A stretch of DNA of 10,188 nucleotides from Wolbachia pipientis (GCF_023661085.1 NZ_JAHDJT010000040.1:1-10188), one strand, 5' to 3'; positions 1 through 10,027 are shown, counted from the stretch's first letter. Translations and numbers: made by a program. Notes: generated by a model from the letters alone, not told the origin.

Positions 1-102
1 TAGCGCCAATTTACAGTATTATAGAGTCAAAACTCGCCACTCGGGGTTTCTTTGCCTTTTTTCATTTAGTAAACTTCTTAAACGTTTATAGCTAAAGGTT
101 AG
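1..102. other. Intergenic DNA left of fumC, possible end of a degraded repeat
   Basis: No reading frame or RNA gene can be supported here. The first nine bases (TAGCGCCAA) recur at 1963-1971 inside another repeat-like segment, and the style (CGCCACTCGGGG, then T-rich) resembles the short decayed repeats common between Wolbachia genes. That is recognition, not a computed match. The segment is cut by the window edge, so its true extent is unknown. Confidence 0.3.
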
Positions 103-131
103 TTGCAGTTTAAGATACAATACAGTACGAT
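103..131 (+). promoter_or_regulatory. Candidate sigma-70 promoter for fumC
   Basis: TTGCAG at 103-108 and TACGAT at 126-131 are separated by 17 bases, which would place the transcript start near 138. The -10 element matches the consensus at four of six positions and the -35 keeps TTG. In such AT-rich DNA this is only a moderate call. It would put both the small leader frame at 161 and fumC on one transcript. Confidence 0.35.
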
Positions 132-160
132 TTAATTAACCAAAAAGTGGAGATATTAAC

Positions 161-211
161 ATGAAAAATTTATGTAGTGAAACTGGATTTCAGTGTCAGC
201 TATTTGTATGA
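161..211 (+). CDS. 16-codon leader reading frame upstream of fumC (doubtful)
   Basis: An ATG at 161 lies nine bases after a GTGGAGA stretch (147-153) that could act as a ribosome binding site. The frame reads [16 protein letters not shown] and stops with TGA at 209-211, 16 bases before the fumC start and overlapping the first bases of the repeat-derived DNA. It may be the original 5' end of a gene interrupted by a repeat, a leader peptide, or chance. Its second half is encoded by the repeat-like DNA at 183-214, so the peptide itself is unlikely to be conserved. Confidence 0.25.
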   Translation: MKNLCSETGFQCQLFV

Positions 212-214
212 CAT
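183..214. repeat. Remnant of a short Wolbachia-type palindromic repeat
   Basis: The stretch CTGGATTTCAGTGTCAGC followed by TATTTGTATGACAT closely resembles the widespread Wolbachia intergenic element whose usual form, as I remember it, contains CTGGATTCCAGTGTCAGC then TACTTGGATGACA. Only one copy is in this window, so the match rests on memory and not on an alignment. It lies between the leader ATG at 161 and the fumC start at 228. Confidence 0.45.
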
Positions 215-227
215 CAAGGAGGAAGAT

Positions 228-1619
228 ATGAATAAAAAAACCAGAATAGAATCAGACAGCTTAGGGGAAGTAAAAGTACCAAGTGAACATTATTGGGGAG
301 CGCAAACACAGCGTTCTTTGGAAAATTTTAAAATTGGCACGGAAAAGATGCCAGAGCCTATCATTGAAGCGCTAGCAATAGTAAAACTTGCAGCAGCACG
401 TGTGAATATAAAGCATAGTGCCATAGATGAAAAAGTGGGGAATGCGATCTGCACAACTGCACAGGAGGTAATAGACGGCAAATTTAATGATGAATTTCCA
501 CTTGTCGTATGGCAAACTGGATCTGGAACTCAAACCAATATGAACATGAATGAAGTGATCAGCAATCGCGCGATAGAAACTTTGAGCGGTGATTTGGGCA
601 GCAAGTCTCCAGTACACCCAAACGACCATGTGAACTTTGGCCAGTCATCAAATGACACTTTTCCAACAGCAATGCACATAGCAGCAGCAAAACAGATAAA
701 TTGTTCTCTCATTCCAAATCTTGAAGTGCTACATAAGGCACTGAATGATAAGGTTCAGGAATTTAAAAATATAATAAAAGTAGGGCGTACTCATTTGCAA
801 GACGCAACGCCTCTGACACTGGGGCAGGAATTTTCTGGCTATGCAGTTCAAATTAAAAAGGGAATAGAAAGAGTAAAATCAGCTCTGAACAATGTGTATG
901 AACTTGCACAAGGTGGCACCGCCGTTGGTACGGGACTTAATACTAAAAAAGGCTTTGCTGAAGATTTTGCTAAAGAAGTGGCAGAAATTACCAATCTTCC
1001 GTTTATTTCAGCAAAAAATAAATTTGAAGCGTTAGCAGCAAATGATGCTCTGGTTGAGCTAAGTGGGGCACTCAATACAGTAGCGGTCAGTTTAATGAAA
1101 ATTGCAAATGATATAAGGTTGCTTGGTTCTGGTCCAAGGTGCGGAATTGGAGAAATAATATTACCAGAAAATGAGCCAGGTTCTTCAATTATGCCAGGTA
1201 AAGTGAACCCAACTCAATGTGAGGCAGTAACTATGGTATGTGCTCAAGTTATGGGAAATTACGTTACTGTAACTATCAGCGGTTCAAATGGCCATTTTGA
1301 ACTAAACGTGTTTAAGCCAGTAATAATTTACAATGTTTTGCAGTCCATAAGACTCTTAGCTGACGCAAGTTTAAATTTCACAGAAAAATGTGTGATTGGC
1401 ATTAAGGCAAATGAAAAGAGAATAAAAGATCTGCTGAATCAGTCATTAATGTTGGTCACTATATTAAATACGCATATAGGATACGACAATGCAGCAAAAA
1501 TAGCCAAACTTGCTTATAAAGAAAATATCACCTTAAAAGAAGCGGCAGTGAAGCTTGAGCTGCTCACTGAAAAAGAGTTTGAAAGAATAGTAAAACCAGA
1601 AGAAATGGTGAATTTATAA
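228..1619 (+). CDS. fumC: Class II fumarate hydratase (fumarase C)
   Basis: This enzyme interconverts fumarate and L-malate in the TCA cycle. It is an iron-independent, cytoplasmic homotetramer. The product is 463 aa, the usual length for the class II family. Visible landmarks are [10 protein letters not shown] at residues 97-106, GRTHLQDA with the catalytic-type His189, and the fumarase/aspartase signature [10 protein letters not shown] at 318-327 with the active-site serine pair 319-320 and Lys325. I chose the ATG at 228 because AAGGAGG (216-222) sits five bases upstream and homology begins there. A GTG at 177 in the same frame would add 17 unrelated residues encoded by repeat-like DNA. The TAA ends immediately beside the stop of the convergent small gene. 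Nothing suggests decay: the frame is intact and all motifs are present. The aspartase relative is less likely given the motif details and length. Confidence 0.97.
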   Translation: MNKKTRIESDSLGEVKVPSEHYWGAQTQRSLENFKIGTEKMPEPIIEALAIVKLAAARVNIKHSAIDEKVGNAICTTAQEVIDGKFNDEFPLVVWQTGSGTQTNMNMNEVISNRAIETLSGDLGSKSPVHPNDHVNFGQSSNDTFPTAMHIAAAKQINCSLIPNLEVLHKALNDKVQEFKNIIKVGRTHLQDATPLTLGQEFSGYAVQIKKGIERVKSALNNVYELAQGGTAVGTGLNTKKGFAEDFAKEVAEITNLPFISAKNKFEALAANDALVELSGALNTVAVSLMKIANDIRLLGSGPRCGIGEIILPENEPGSSIMPGKVNPTQCEAVTMVCAQVMGNYVTVTISGSNGHFELNVFKPVIIYNVLQSIRLLADASLNFTEKCVIGIKANEKRIKDLLNQSLMLVTILNTHIGYDNAAKIAKLAYKENITLKEAAVKLELLTEKEFERIVKPEEMVNL

Positions 1620-1868
1620 ATCACTAGTTTTATTACCAATGTTTAAAGCAGTTTTCTTTATCTCCTTTATTCTCTCGTCTGCCAACATTTTTAATTTCTC
1701 ACCGTATCTGTAATAATTTCGCTTTATAGTACACAGCTCATCTGCAGAGTTATGATCCAATTTAGGGTAATATTCGTAATCGCAGTTTTCTTTGATGCCC
1801 TCAGTGCTTGTAAATGATGCTGAGAGTGGAAACGAAGCTAATAGTAAAATAAGTGCAAAGCTTTTCAT
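1614..1868 (-). CDS. Small predicted secreted protein, unknown function
   Basis: I do not recognise this 84-aa protein. Residues 1-17 look like a Sec signal peptide: Lys2, a hydrophobic core [10 protein letters not shown], and a plausible cleavage after LSA (17/18). The mature part would be about 67 residues. It has two cysteines (Cys29 and Cys46), which could pair in the periplasm. It is rich in Tyr near the middle, then has a charged, probably helical tail (about residues 49-73). There is no lipobox. The gene converges on fumC and the last codons overlap by six bases (TTATAA shared by both stops). No good ribosome binding site precedes the ATG, which lowers confidence. It could be a genuine lineage-specific envelope or exported protein. 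Confidence 0.6.
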   Translation of the reverse strand: MKSFALILLLASFPLSASFTSTEGIKENCDYEYYPKLDHNSADELCTIKRNYYRYGEKLKMLADERIKEIKKTALNIGNKTSDL

Positions 1869-1910
1869 ACTGAATATTTAAGCTCAATTGCGTTATAAAT
1901 CTATTAATAG

Positions 1911-2013
1911 TGAAAGAAGAAAAACCGACCAATAGATCTCTTGAACAACCTGCTTTCTGATTTAGCGCCAAAACTTGCTTTCGCTCTTCAAGTTTTCCCG
2001 TTTCTGTGACCGC
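1911..2013. repeat. Intergenic repeat-like segment with hairpin
   Basis: This noncoding stretch has the look of a Wolbachia dispersed intergenic repeat (TTTAGCGCCAAAA, then TTGCTTTCGCTCTTCAAG). It holds a perfect inverted repeat, AAAACTTG at 1970-1977 and CAAGTTTT at 1989-1996, with an 11-base loop. On the minus strand the loop contains CGAAAG, a stable GNRA-type turn. The segment lies just downstream of fsa on the minus strand, so the hairpin could help end or protect that transcript. The T-run after the stem is short on both strands, so it is a weak terminator at best. Confidence 0.4.
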
Positions 2014-2658
2014 TTATTGTTTTGCATTCCAATCTTGTTCAAATATTACAAGCCCCCGGTCGGTAAGTGGATGGCTAAGTAATTGTCTAAGTATTTTTGC
2101 TGGCACAGTAATTGAATCAGCACCAAGCCTTGCAGCTTCTACTACATGTGTTGGACTTCTTACCGATGCAACAAGAACTTTGGTATCAAAGCCGTAATTA
2201 GAATATATAGTGCATATATCTTCTATTAGTGACAAGCCATCATAGCTTATATCATCAAGGCGACCAACAAAAGGAGAAATAAAACAAGCACCGGCCTTAG
2301 CGGCAAGCAGTGCTTGTCCAGGAGAAAAACATAATGTAATGTTAACAGGTATTTTATGTTCTGTCCACAACTTTTTACAAGAAATTAATCCTTCATGTGT
2401 AAGAGGCAGTTTGATTACGATATTGCTAGCGATTTTCGCTAACTTAAGACCTTCTTTAATCATATCTTCATGGTTATCCGCAACAACTTCCACACTAACA
2501 GGCCCTGCTATAATAGAGCATATCTCACTTATTAAATCTTCATACTTATCTTTACGCCCAGATTTTGCTATCAAAGAAGGATTGGTTGTTATGCCGTCAA
2601 TGAATTCTTTTAGTTCTTTAATTTCATTTAAGTCAACGCTATCAAGAAAAATTTCCAT
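2014..2658 (-). CDS. fsa: Fructose-6-phosphate aldolase / small transaldolase (TalC/MipB family)
   Basis: This is a cytoplasmic class I aldolase of the short transaldolase family. It acts on fructose 6-phosphate through a Schiff-base lysine, either as a transaldolase in the pentose phosphate pathway or as an aldolase splitting off dihydroxyacetone. The product is 214 aa, typical for this subfamily (about 215-220) and much shorter than classical TalB. The barrel start reads FLDSVDLNEI, followed by DGITTNPSLI (21-30). The Schiff-base lysine is Lys83 in IVIKLPLT. Later conserved segments are CFSPGQALLAAKAGA, ISPFVGRLDD and VLVASVRSP. GGGGGAG lies four bases before the ATG, a strong site. It starts 37 bases after atpC and is probably co-transcribed with atpD-atpC. 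In a genome with a reduced pentose phosphate pathway I favour the transaldolase role, but sequence alone does not settle which activity dominates. Confidence 0.93.
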   Translation of the reverse strand: MEIFLDSVDLNEIKELKEFIDGITTNPSLIAKSGRKDKYEDLISEICSIIAGPVSVEVVADNHEDMIKEGLKLAKIASNIVIKLPLTHEGLISCKKLWTEHKIPVNITLCFSPGQALLAAKAGACFISPFVGRLDDISYDGLSLIEDICTIYSNYGFDTKVLVASVRSPTHVVEAARLGADSITVPAKILRQLLSHPLTDRGLVIFEQDWNAKQ

Positions 2659-2695
2659 ACTACTCCCCCATTAATAAACAACGTACGATAAAAAC

Positions 2696-3028
2696 TTACT
2701 GACTGAGATAATTCAACTGCATGTTTATCCTCTTGCTCTTCAACGATTCCTCATCATGAATTACATGATCAAAAATCTGAACTTGGTTCGTCATAATGCT
2801 ACAATTGTTATCTGCAACTTCCAACACACCATTATCAACCACAACTTTTTCTTTTTTTCGGTTACTCATCTTAACAGTAATTATACCAGGTAATAAATAA
2901 ATCAAGTAAGGAGAATGGTGAGCTAAAACCATAAGCTCCCCTTCAAGCCCATTTATTGAAAGAGAAGCCACTTTATTGAATAAAATTTGATTATCAGGAG
3001 AAAAAAATTGCACTTTGAAGGTATTCAT
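2696..3028 (-). CDS. atpC: ATP synthase F1 epsilon subunit
   Basis: This is the central-stalk subunit of the F1 part of ATP synthase. It couples gamma rotation and can inhibit ATP hydrolysis. The N-terminal beta-sandwich is clear: VQFFSPDNQILFNKVASLSI, then the GLEGELMVLAHHSPYLIYLLPG core, then VVDNGVLEVADNNCSIM. The protein is 110 aa, short beside the roughly 135-140 aa of many bacteria. The missing part is the C-terminal two-helix inhibitory domain, reduced here to about 25 residues. The frame is intact and ends in TAA, so this looks like a natural short form, not a broken gene. It starts five bases after the atpD stop, which implies translational coupling. The ribosome binding site must lie inside the end of atpD (GGAG near 3043) and is not strong. 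Confidence 0.94.
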   Translation of the reverse strand: MNTFKVQFFSPDNQILFNKVASLSINGLEGELMVLAHHSPYLIYLLPGIITVKMSNRKKEKVVVDNGVLEVADNNCSIMTNQVQIFDHVIHDEESLKSKRINMQLNYLSQ

Positions 3029-3033
3029 AATCT

Positions 3034-4533
<1,500 letters not shown>

Positions 4534-4545
4534 TTAAGAAAATAA

Positions 4546-4574
4546 ATCTTATATTATTAATAGAAATTTTGCAA
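4546..4574 (-). promoter_or_regulatory. Candidate promoter for atpD-atpC-fsa
   Basis: On the minus strand TTGCAA (4574-4569) and TAAGAT (4551-4546) are 17 bases apart, each a partial consensus match, with the start expected near 4539. This would allow the ATP synthase genes to be transcribed independently of pstC. AT-rich context makes chance matches common, so confidence is modest. Confidence 0.35.
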
Positions 4575-4583
4575 CAACATTTG

Positions 4584-5672
4584 CTAATTACGCTTTATTA
4601 TGAACAGTGCAAACGCATTTAAGAGCCAAGTAATAATAAACAACACTAAACTAAGTGCATAAGCAGCAAGTGTCTGCACACTATTGAAATCCTGATCTCC
4701 AGTAAGTAATGTAGCAATCTGCACAGTAATAGTAGTAACTGAATTGAGAGGATTAAAAGTTAAGTTTGAGTTGATTCCCACAGCCATCAGCACGATCATT
4801 GTCTCGCCTATCACTCTCGAAATTGACAACAAAATTGCACTTAAAATCGTCGGCATTGCATAAGGTATTGTTATATGCCATATAGTTTCTGCTGGAGTGG
4901 CTCCCAATGCCATAAAACCATAGCGTAAGCTCTTTGGAACAGACCTGATTGCGTCTTCTAATAAAGAAATAATAAAAGGAAGAATCATTATCCCTATCGA
5001 TAACCCAGCAACCAAGGCACTCTCTGAGTGTATATTCAAACCAAAAAAACTTGCTATCTGTTTCACAGAAGAAGATAAAAATACAACCGAGAAATATCCG
5101 TACACAACTGTAGGAATGGCAGATAAAACCTGCAAAGTTGTATTAACAATGTAACGCACTTTCCCACTCGCATATTCACTAATATATATTGCAGAAAACA
5201 AACCAAGCGGAACAGCAACCAGCATTGCTACAATAGTTATAACCAACGTGCCAACCAAAAGCGGGGTTATACCGAAACATCCTACTTTCTCTCCATTGAT
5301 AGTTACCACATTATGGCTCCATTTCAAGCAAAACAAGAATTCTGAAATAGCTACTTCTTTAAAAAAATTAACAGATTGGGTAAGAATAGATAACATTATA
5401 AACAAAGTGATAAAAAACGATATGGCTAGAGCCACAAACAGTGAAAATTTGATTATCTTATTTCTTTTGCTTTTAAATATAAAAGCAAACATGAAAAAAA
5501 GTAACGCTATAGAAATGGAAGTTATAAAACAATTGTTACAGAGTATCAACAACCAAGTTAACATCCATATACAACTAAGATATAAATAAGATTTAACCTT
5601 ATCCACTTGCTTAAAGCAAAATAAAAGAATTAGTAGCGTAGGTATGGAGAGGATTATTGCCAACGAATTCAT
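4584..5672 (-). CDS. pstC: Phosphate ABC transporter permease PstC
   Basis: This is one of the two membrane subunits of the high-affinity phosphate importer PstSCAB. It would pair with PstA and bind the ATPase PstB through its cytoplasmic EAA loop. The product is 362 aa. The N-terminal third (1-100) is highly hydrophobic, with about three membrane segments ahead of the conserved permease domain, as in alphaproteobacterial PstC. The core begins near FGITPLLVGTL (133-143), then VAVPLGLFSAIYISEYAS (152-169) and IPTVVYGYF (186-194). The EAA-type loop is ALGATPAETIWHITIP (255-270), followed by RVIGETMIVLMAVG (286-299) and a PstC-type ending with VTTITVQIATLLTGDQDF. These last two motifs favour PstC over PstA. 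No pstA, pstB or pstS is beside it, so the system is dispersed. No good ribosome binding site is seen before the ATG. rpmH diverges from it. Confidence 0.88.
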   Translation of the reverse strand: MNSLAIILSIPTLLILLFCFKQVDKVKSYLYLSCIWMLTWLLILCNNCFITSISIALLFFMFAFIFKSKRNKIIKFSLFVALAISFFITLFIMLSILTQSVNFFKEVAISEFLFCLKWSHNVVTINGEKVGCFGITPLLVGTLVITIVAMLVAVPLGLFSAIYISEYASGKVRYIVNTTLQVLSAIPTVVYGYFSVVFLSSSVKQIASFFGLNIHSESALVAGLSIGIMILPFIISLLEDAIRSVPKSLRYGFMALGATPAETIWHITIPYAMPTILSAILLSISRVIGETMIVLMAVGINSNLTFNPLNSVTTITVQIATLLTGDQDFNSVQTLAAYALSLVLFIITWLLNAFALFIIKRN

Positions 5673-5735
5673 CTATCGAATCTTATTTTACGAGAATATA
5701 ACTTTAAGATTATCAAAATATAATGCAACCATCAT

Positions 5736-5763
5736 TTGACAATAAAGTAAAATAAATTAAAAT
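5736..5763 (+). promoter_or_regulatory. Promoter of rpmH-rnpA
   Basis: A perfect TTGACA (5736-5741) is followed after 16 bases by TAAAAT (5758-5763, five of six consensus). This is one of the best promoters in the window. Initiation would be near 5770, giving a leader of under 20 bases before the rpmH ATG. The -35 box overlaps a minus-strand TTGTCA (5742-5737) that could serve divergent pstC, but no well-spaced -10 goes with it. Confidence 0.6.
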
Positions 5764-5786
5764 AACTAATTATATTTATAAAAACA

Positions 5787-5921
5787 ATGAAGAGAACATT
5801 TCAACCGAAAAATTTGATAAGAAAGCGCAGGCACGGCTTCCGCTTACGTATGGCAACAAGAGCTGGAAGGAAAATTCTTAATAGGCGTCGCTCACTAGGA
5901 TGCAAAAAACTATGTGCATAG
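5787..5921 (+). CDS. rpmH: 50S ribosomal protein L34
   Basis: This is a very small, basic protein of the large ribosomal subunit. The 44-aa product begins [19 protein letters not shown] and continues [16 protein letters not shown], the standard L34 pattern, at the standard length. No Shine-Dalgarno-like sequence precedes the ATG (the leader is nearly all A and T), so initiation may rely on an unstructured 5' end. The last ten bases overlap the probable start of rnpA, the usual bacterial rpmH-rnpA arrangement. dnaA is not beside it in this window. Confidence 0.96.
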   Translation: MKRTFQPKNLIRKRRHGFRLRMATRAGRKILNRRRSLGCKKLCA

Positions 5922-6273
5922 TTAAGTTATCGAGCATAAAAAAAAAGAGTTTTCATTTGCTTTTAAAAATAAGCTAGCACCTGGTAGTCTTTTCTATCGT
6001 GGGCTCTATATATCGTTATACGCCATAAAAGAGAAAGAGCCCGAAAGGTATATTTACACTATTAGAATAGGTCTAGTTATCAGTAAAAAAACTGGAAAAG
6101 CAGCAAAAAGAAACAAAATCAAAAGACGATTACGGGCACTTGCCAGATTCATCATTCTAAATATAAATAACGCAGGGTACTATTACATAATATTGACTCA
6201 TAGAAATATTATGCAAGCAAGTTATAAAAACTTACAGAAAGACCTAACTATTTGCCTAAAAAAAATAAAATAA
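5912..6273 (+). CDS. rnpA: Ribonuclease P protein component, read through a -1 frameshift at a poly-A run
   Basis: RnpA is the protein cofactor of RNase P, which trims tRNA 5' ends together with the rnpB RNA. The main frame (5926-6273) contains [36 protein letters not shown] and the signature [13 protein letters not shown], and ends with TAA. It has no ATG, GTG or TTG until well past these motifs. A good start, ATG at 5912, overlaps the rpmH end with AGGA (5897-5900) upstream and gives [12 protein letters not shown], a normal RnpA N-terminus. It is in another frame and reaches TAG at 5975-5977 after 21 codons. Joining the two needs a -1 shift (or one extra A) at nine A (5938-5946), where A-AAA-AAG (5941-5947) is in the correct phase for slippage. 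The joined protein is 120 aa, the expected length. The gene is probably functional through slippage, or the A count is a base-call error. A real null is less likely, since RnpA is normally essential. Confidence 0.85.
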
Positions 6274-6293
6274 AAAAAATCTCAATTAAGGTA

Positions 6294-6321
6294 TTTACAA
6301 CTATATTATTTATGATAACAT
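6294..6321 (+). promoter_or_regulatory. Candidate promoter for the 90-aa ORF
   Basis: TTTACA (6294-6299, five of six) and TAACAT (6316-6321) are 16 bases apart, with initiation expected near 6329. The -10 box is identical to the one proposed for the 23S rRNA promoter. It supports separate transcription of the downstream small ORF. Confidence 0.4.
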
Positions 6322-6358
6322 AGGTAAAATTTTTAAAAATAGTTAATGGGTGTGGTGA

Positions 6359-6631
6359 ATGATAGAACACATAAATGAGGTAAATAATATAAGCTTCGGT
6401 GAGATGTATGAGCCTTTATTTCCCTCTAGAGAAAAAAGAACAGGAACATGGATAGATTGGGAATCAGCATTTCTCCAACAAGAAATATTATTAAAGAATG
6501 TGAAGAATAATGCAATATTACCAGAAATCAGTCATTCCCCTTCAAAAGGAAACCAACTAGAGGAAGTAGGAACAATGTTAGATGATATAGAAAACGACAA
6601 ACATATAAGAAAGAAAAGACAACGCAGTTAA
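6359..6631 (+). CDS. Hypothetical 90-aa charged protein
   Basis: I do not recognise this protein. It is soluble, with no signal peptide or membrane segment. The N-terminal half has an aromatic and proline-containing patch (FGEMYEPLFPSREKRTGTWIDWESAF, about residues 13-38). The C-terminal half is rich in Asn, Glu and Asp and ends in a basic tail (HIRKKRQRS). GGTGA lies directly before the ATG, too close to be a good ribosome binding site. A plausible promoter lies 40 bases upstream. The frame is open for 90 codons in very AT-rich DNA, where TAA and TAG are frequent, which supports a real gene. It sits between rnpA and the 3' end of the convergent 23S-5S unit. It may be lineage-specific. No function can be assigned. 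Confidence 0.6.
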   Translation: MIEHINEVNNISFGEMYEPLFPSREKRTGTWIDWESAFLQQEILLKNVKNNAILPEISHSPSKGNQLEEVGTMLDDIENDKHIRKKRQRS

Positions 6632-6702
6632 AGTAAAGATTTAAAAAACAATAGCAAAATAAGGGATTTAAAATAAAGGTATACTCACCACTTAATTGAT
6701 AA

Positions 6703-6838
6703 AGAGATTTTTATAAACTTGGCAGCGACCTACTCTCCCTTTGCAAGTACCATCAGCGCTAAAAAGCTTCACTTCCGAGTTCGAGATGGGATCGGGTGTT
6801 TCATTTTTGCTATAGCCACCAAGTTAATAAAAATCTCT
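6703..6838 (-). other. Extended inverted repeat enclosing 5S rRNA (processing stem)
   Basis: AGAGATTTTTAT-A-AACTTGG (6703-6722) pairs with the complementary arm at 6819-6838 with one mismatch in 20. The inner pairs are the normal 5S helix I. The outer 13 or so lie beyond the mature gene. A stem of this length would suit RNase III or a similar enzyme releasing pre-5S from the 23S-5S transcript. It may also help end transcription, although the following bases (CTCTTTATC) make only a weak T-run. Confidence 0.6.
6717..6825 (-). rRNA. rrf: 5S ribosomal RNA
   Basis: Read on the minus strand the gene begins near AACTTGGTGGCTATAGC and ends near GGTCGCTGCCAAGTTT. Between them are the conserved 5S segments ACCCGATCCCATCTCGAACTC and the loop E/helix IV region GCGCTGATGGTAC. 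The length of about 109 bases is slightly short for a bacterial 5S (about 115-120) and fits alphaproteobacteria. It lies about 65 bases downstream of 23S and is presumably cut from the same precursor. The ends are set from helix I pairing and may be off by a few bases. Confidence 0.95.
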
Positions 6839-6849
6839 AATTCAATAAA

Positions 6850-6876
6850 TTCAATCTAATATTTAACACTGCATAT
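6850..6876 (-). other. Left (3') arm of the 23S precursor stem
   Basis: This arm pairs with 9697-9721 over about 24 positions, interrupted by one mismatch and a two-base bulge. A second, inner pairing joins 6890-6899 to 9672-9681. Together they would bring the ends of the 23S precursor together for cleavage by RNase III, as in E. coli, although the stem sequences are unrelated to those of E. coli. Confidence 0.6.
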
Positions 6877-6892
6877 ACACACATAGAAAGCA

Positions 6893-9678
<2,786 letters not shown>

Positions 9679-9696
9679 TACTCAACTATATGCAGA

Positions 9697-9721
9697 ATAT
9701 GCAGAGTTAAATATTATTGAA
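9697..9721 (-). other. Right (5') arm of the 23S precursor stem
   Basis: This is the partner of 6850-6876. It starts ATATGCAG on the plus strand and contains GTTAAATATTA, complementary to the other arm nearly 2.8 kb away. Conservation of pairing over that distance with so few mismatches is best explained by RNA secondary structure in the precursor. Confidence 0.6.
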
Positions 9722-9729
9722 ATTGAATT

Positions 9730-9746
9730 GAGATTAAATTAATCTC
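9730..9746 (-). other. Small perfect palindrome in the 23S leader
   Basis: GAGATTAA-A-TTAATCTC forms an eight-pair inverted repeat around one base, just upstream of the 23S precursor stem. If transcribed from the distal promoter it lies in the leader. A one-base loop cannot form as drawn, so a hairpin would open two or three pairs. It could be a protein-binding palindrome or a leader structure. Confidence 0.3.
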
Positions 9747-9764
9747 TACCATAAAACTTGTCAA
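9739..9764 (-). promoter_or_regulatory. Possible second (proximal) 23S-5S promoter
   Basis: A second perfect TTGACA is present on the minus strand at 9764-9759. The best -10 near the right spacing is weak (TTAATT or TAATTT, 16-17 bases away), overlapping the palindrome at 9730-9746. Two tandem promoters are common before rRNA genes, but here only the -35 is convincing. Confidence 0.25.
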
Positions 9765-9792
9765 ACATCTAAAAATCAAATTAACTTCTTAT

Positions 9793-9821
9793 ATGTTAGA
9801 AACTAATGAGCAATATGTCAA
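9793..9821 (-). promoter_or_regulatory. Main 23S-5S rRNA promoter
   Basis: On the minus strand a perfect TTGACA (9821-9816) is followed by a 17-base spacer and TAACAT (9798-9793, four of six), with initiation expected near 9786, about 100 bases before mature 23S. An A-rich stretch upstream (AAAAAAGCG, after GTGT) could serve as an UP-like element. It fits a 23S-5S unit that is transcribed independently of 16S. Confidence 0.6.
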
Positions 9822-9871
9822 CGCTTTTTTACACAAAATATTTACTTACATTAGCAACAATAATAATATAC

Positions 9872-9901
9872 TTGTAATCCTAAGTAGGTAAAATTTATAA
9901 T
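9872..9901 (+). promoter_or_regulatory. Candidate promoter for the right-edge ORF
   Basis: TTGTAA (9872-9877) and a perfect TATAAT (9896-9901) are 18 bases apart, with initiation near 9908. A weaker pair (TTTACT at 9841-9846, TAATAT at 9864-9869, 17-base spacer) lies just upstream. Both point away from the rRNA genes. Confidence 0.4.
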
Positions 9902-10027
9902 TTAAGTGAGTGTTAAAGCAAAATTATATAGAATTAAAGATCAATGAAAAAAATACTCCATAATATAAAATGCTTTAAAAATCAGGTCTACTCAAAAATG
10001 ATAGTAAGCGCCAAGGGTATCTAAAAT

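Larger units (their letters stand above)
9722..10027. other. Noncoding region between 23S rRNA and the right-hand ORF
   Basis: This region of about 300 bases holds divergent control signals. The leftward ones are the rRNA promoter(s) and the leader palindrome described separately. The rightward one is the promoter at 9872-9901. No tRNA, 16S end or other RNA gene is visible. A 26-codon frame (9944-10024) is described under the partial ORF. Confidence 0.6.

Noticed and set aside
177..227. Longer fumC start at GTG 177
   Set aside because: It would add 17 residues encoded by repeat-like DNA, with no ribosome binding site before the GTG, while AAGGAGG precedes ATG 228.
290..1075. Several minus-strand frames of 60-85 codons opposite fumC
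   Set aside because: fumC is intact with all motifs. The opposite frames are low-complexity shadows.
2006..2674. Plus-strand open frames of 63 and 111 codons opposite fsa
   Set aside because: They are antisense shadows of a clearly recognised aldolase/transaldolase gene and have no family features of their own.
5248..5589. 113-codon plus-strand frame opposite pstC
   Set aside because: It is opposite a membrane permease and very rich in Lys and Asn, the expected shadow of a hydrophobic coding strand.
5673..5786. Replication origin near rpmH-rnpA
   Set aside because: rpmH-rnpA lies near oriC in many bacteria, but there is no dnaA gene and no cluster of DnaA boxes here, only A/T-rich promoter DNA.
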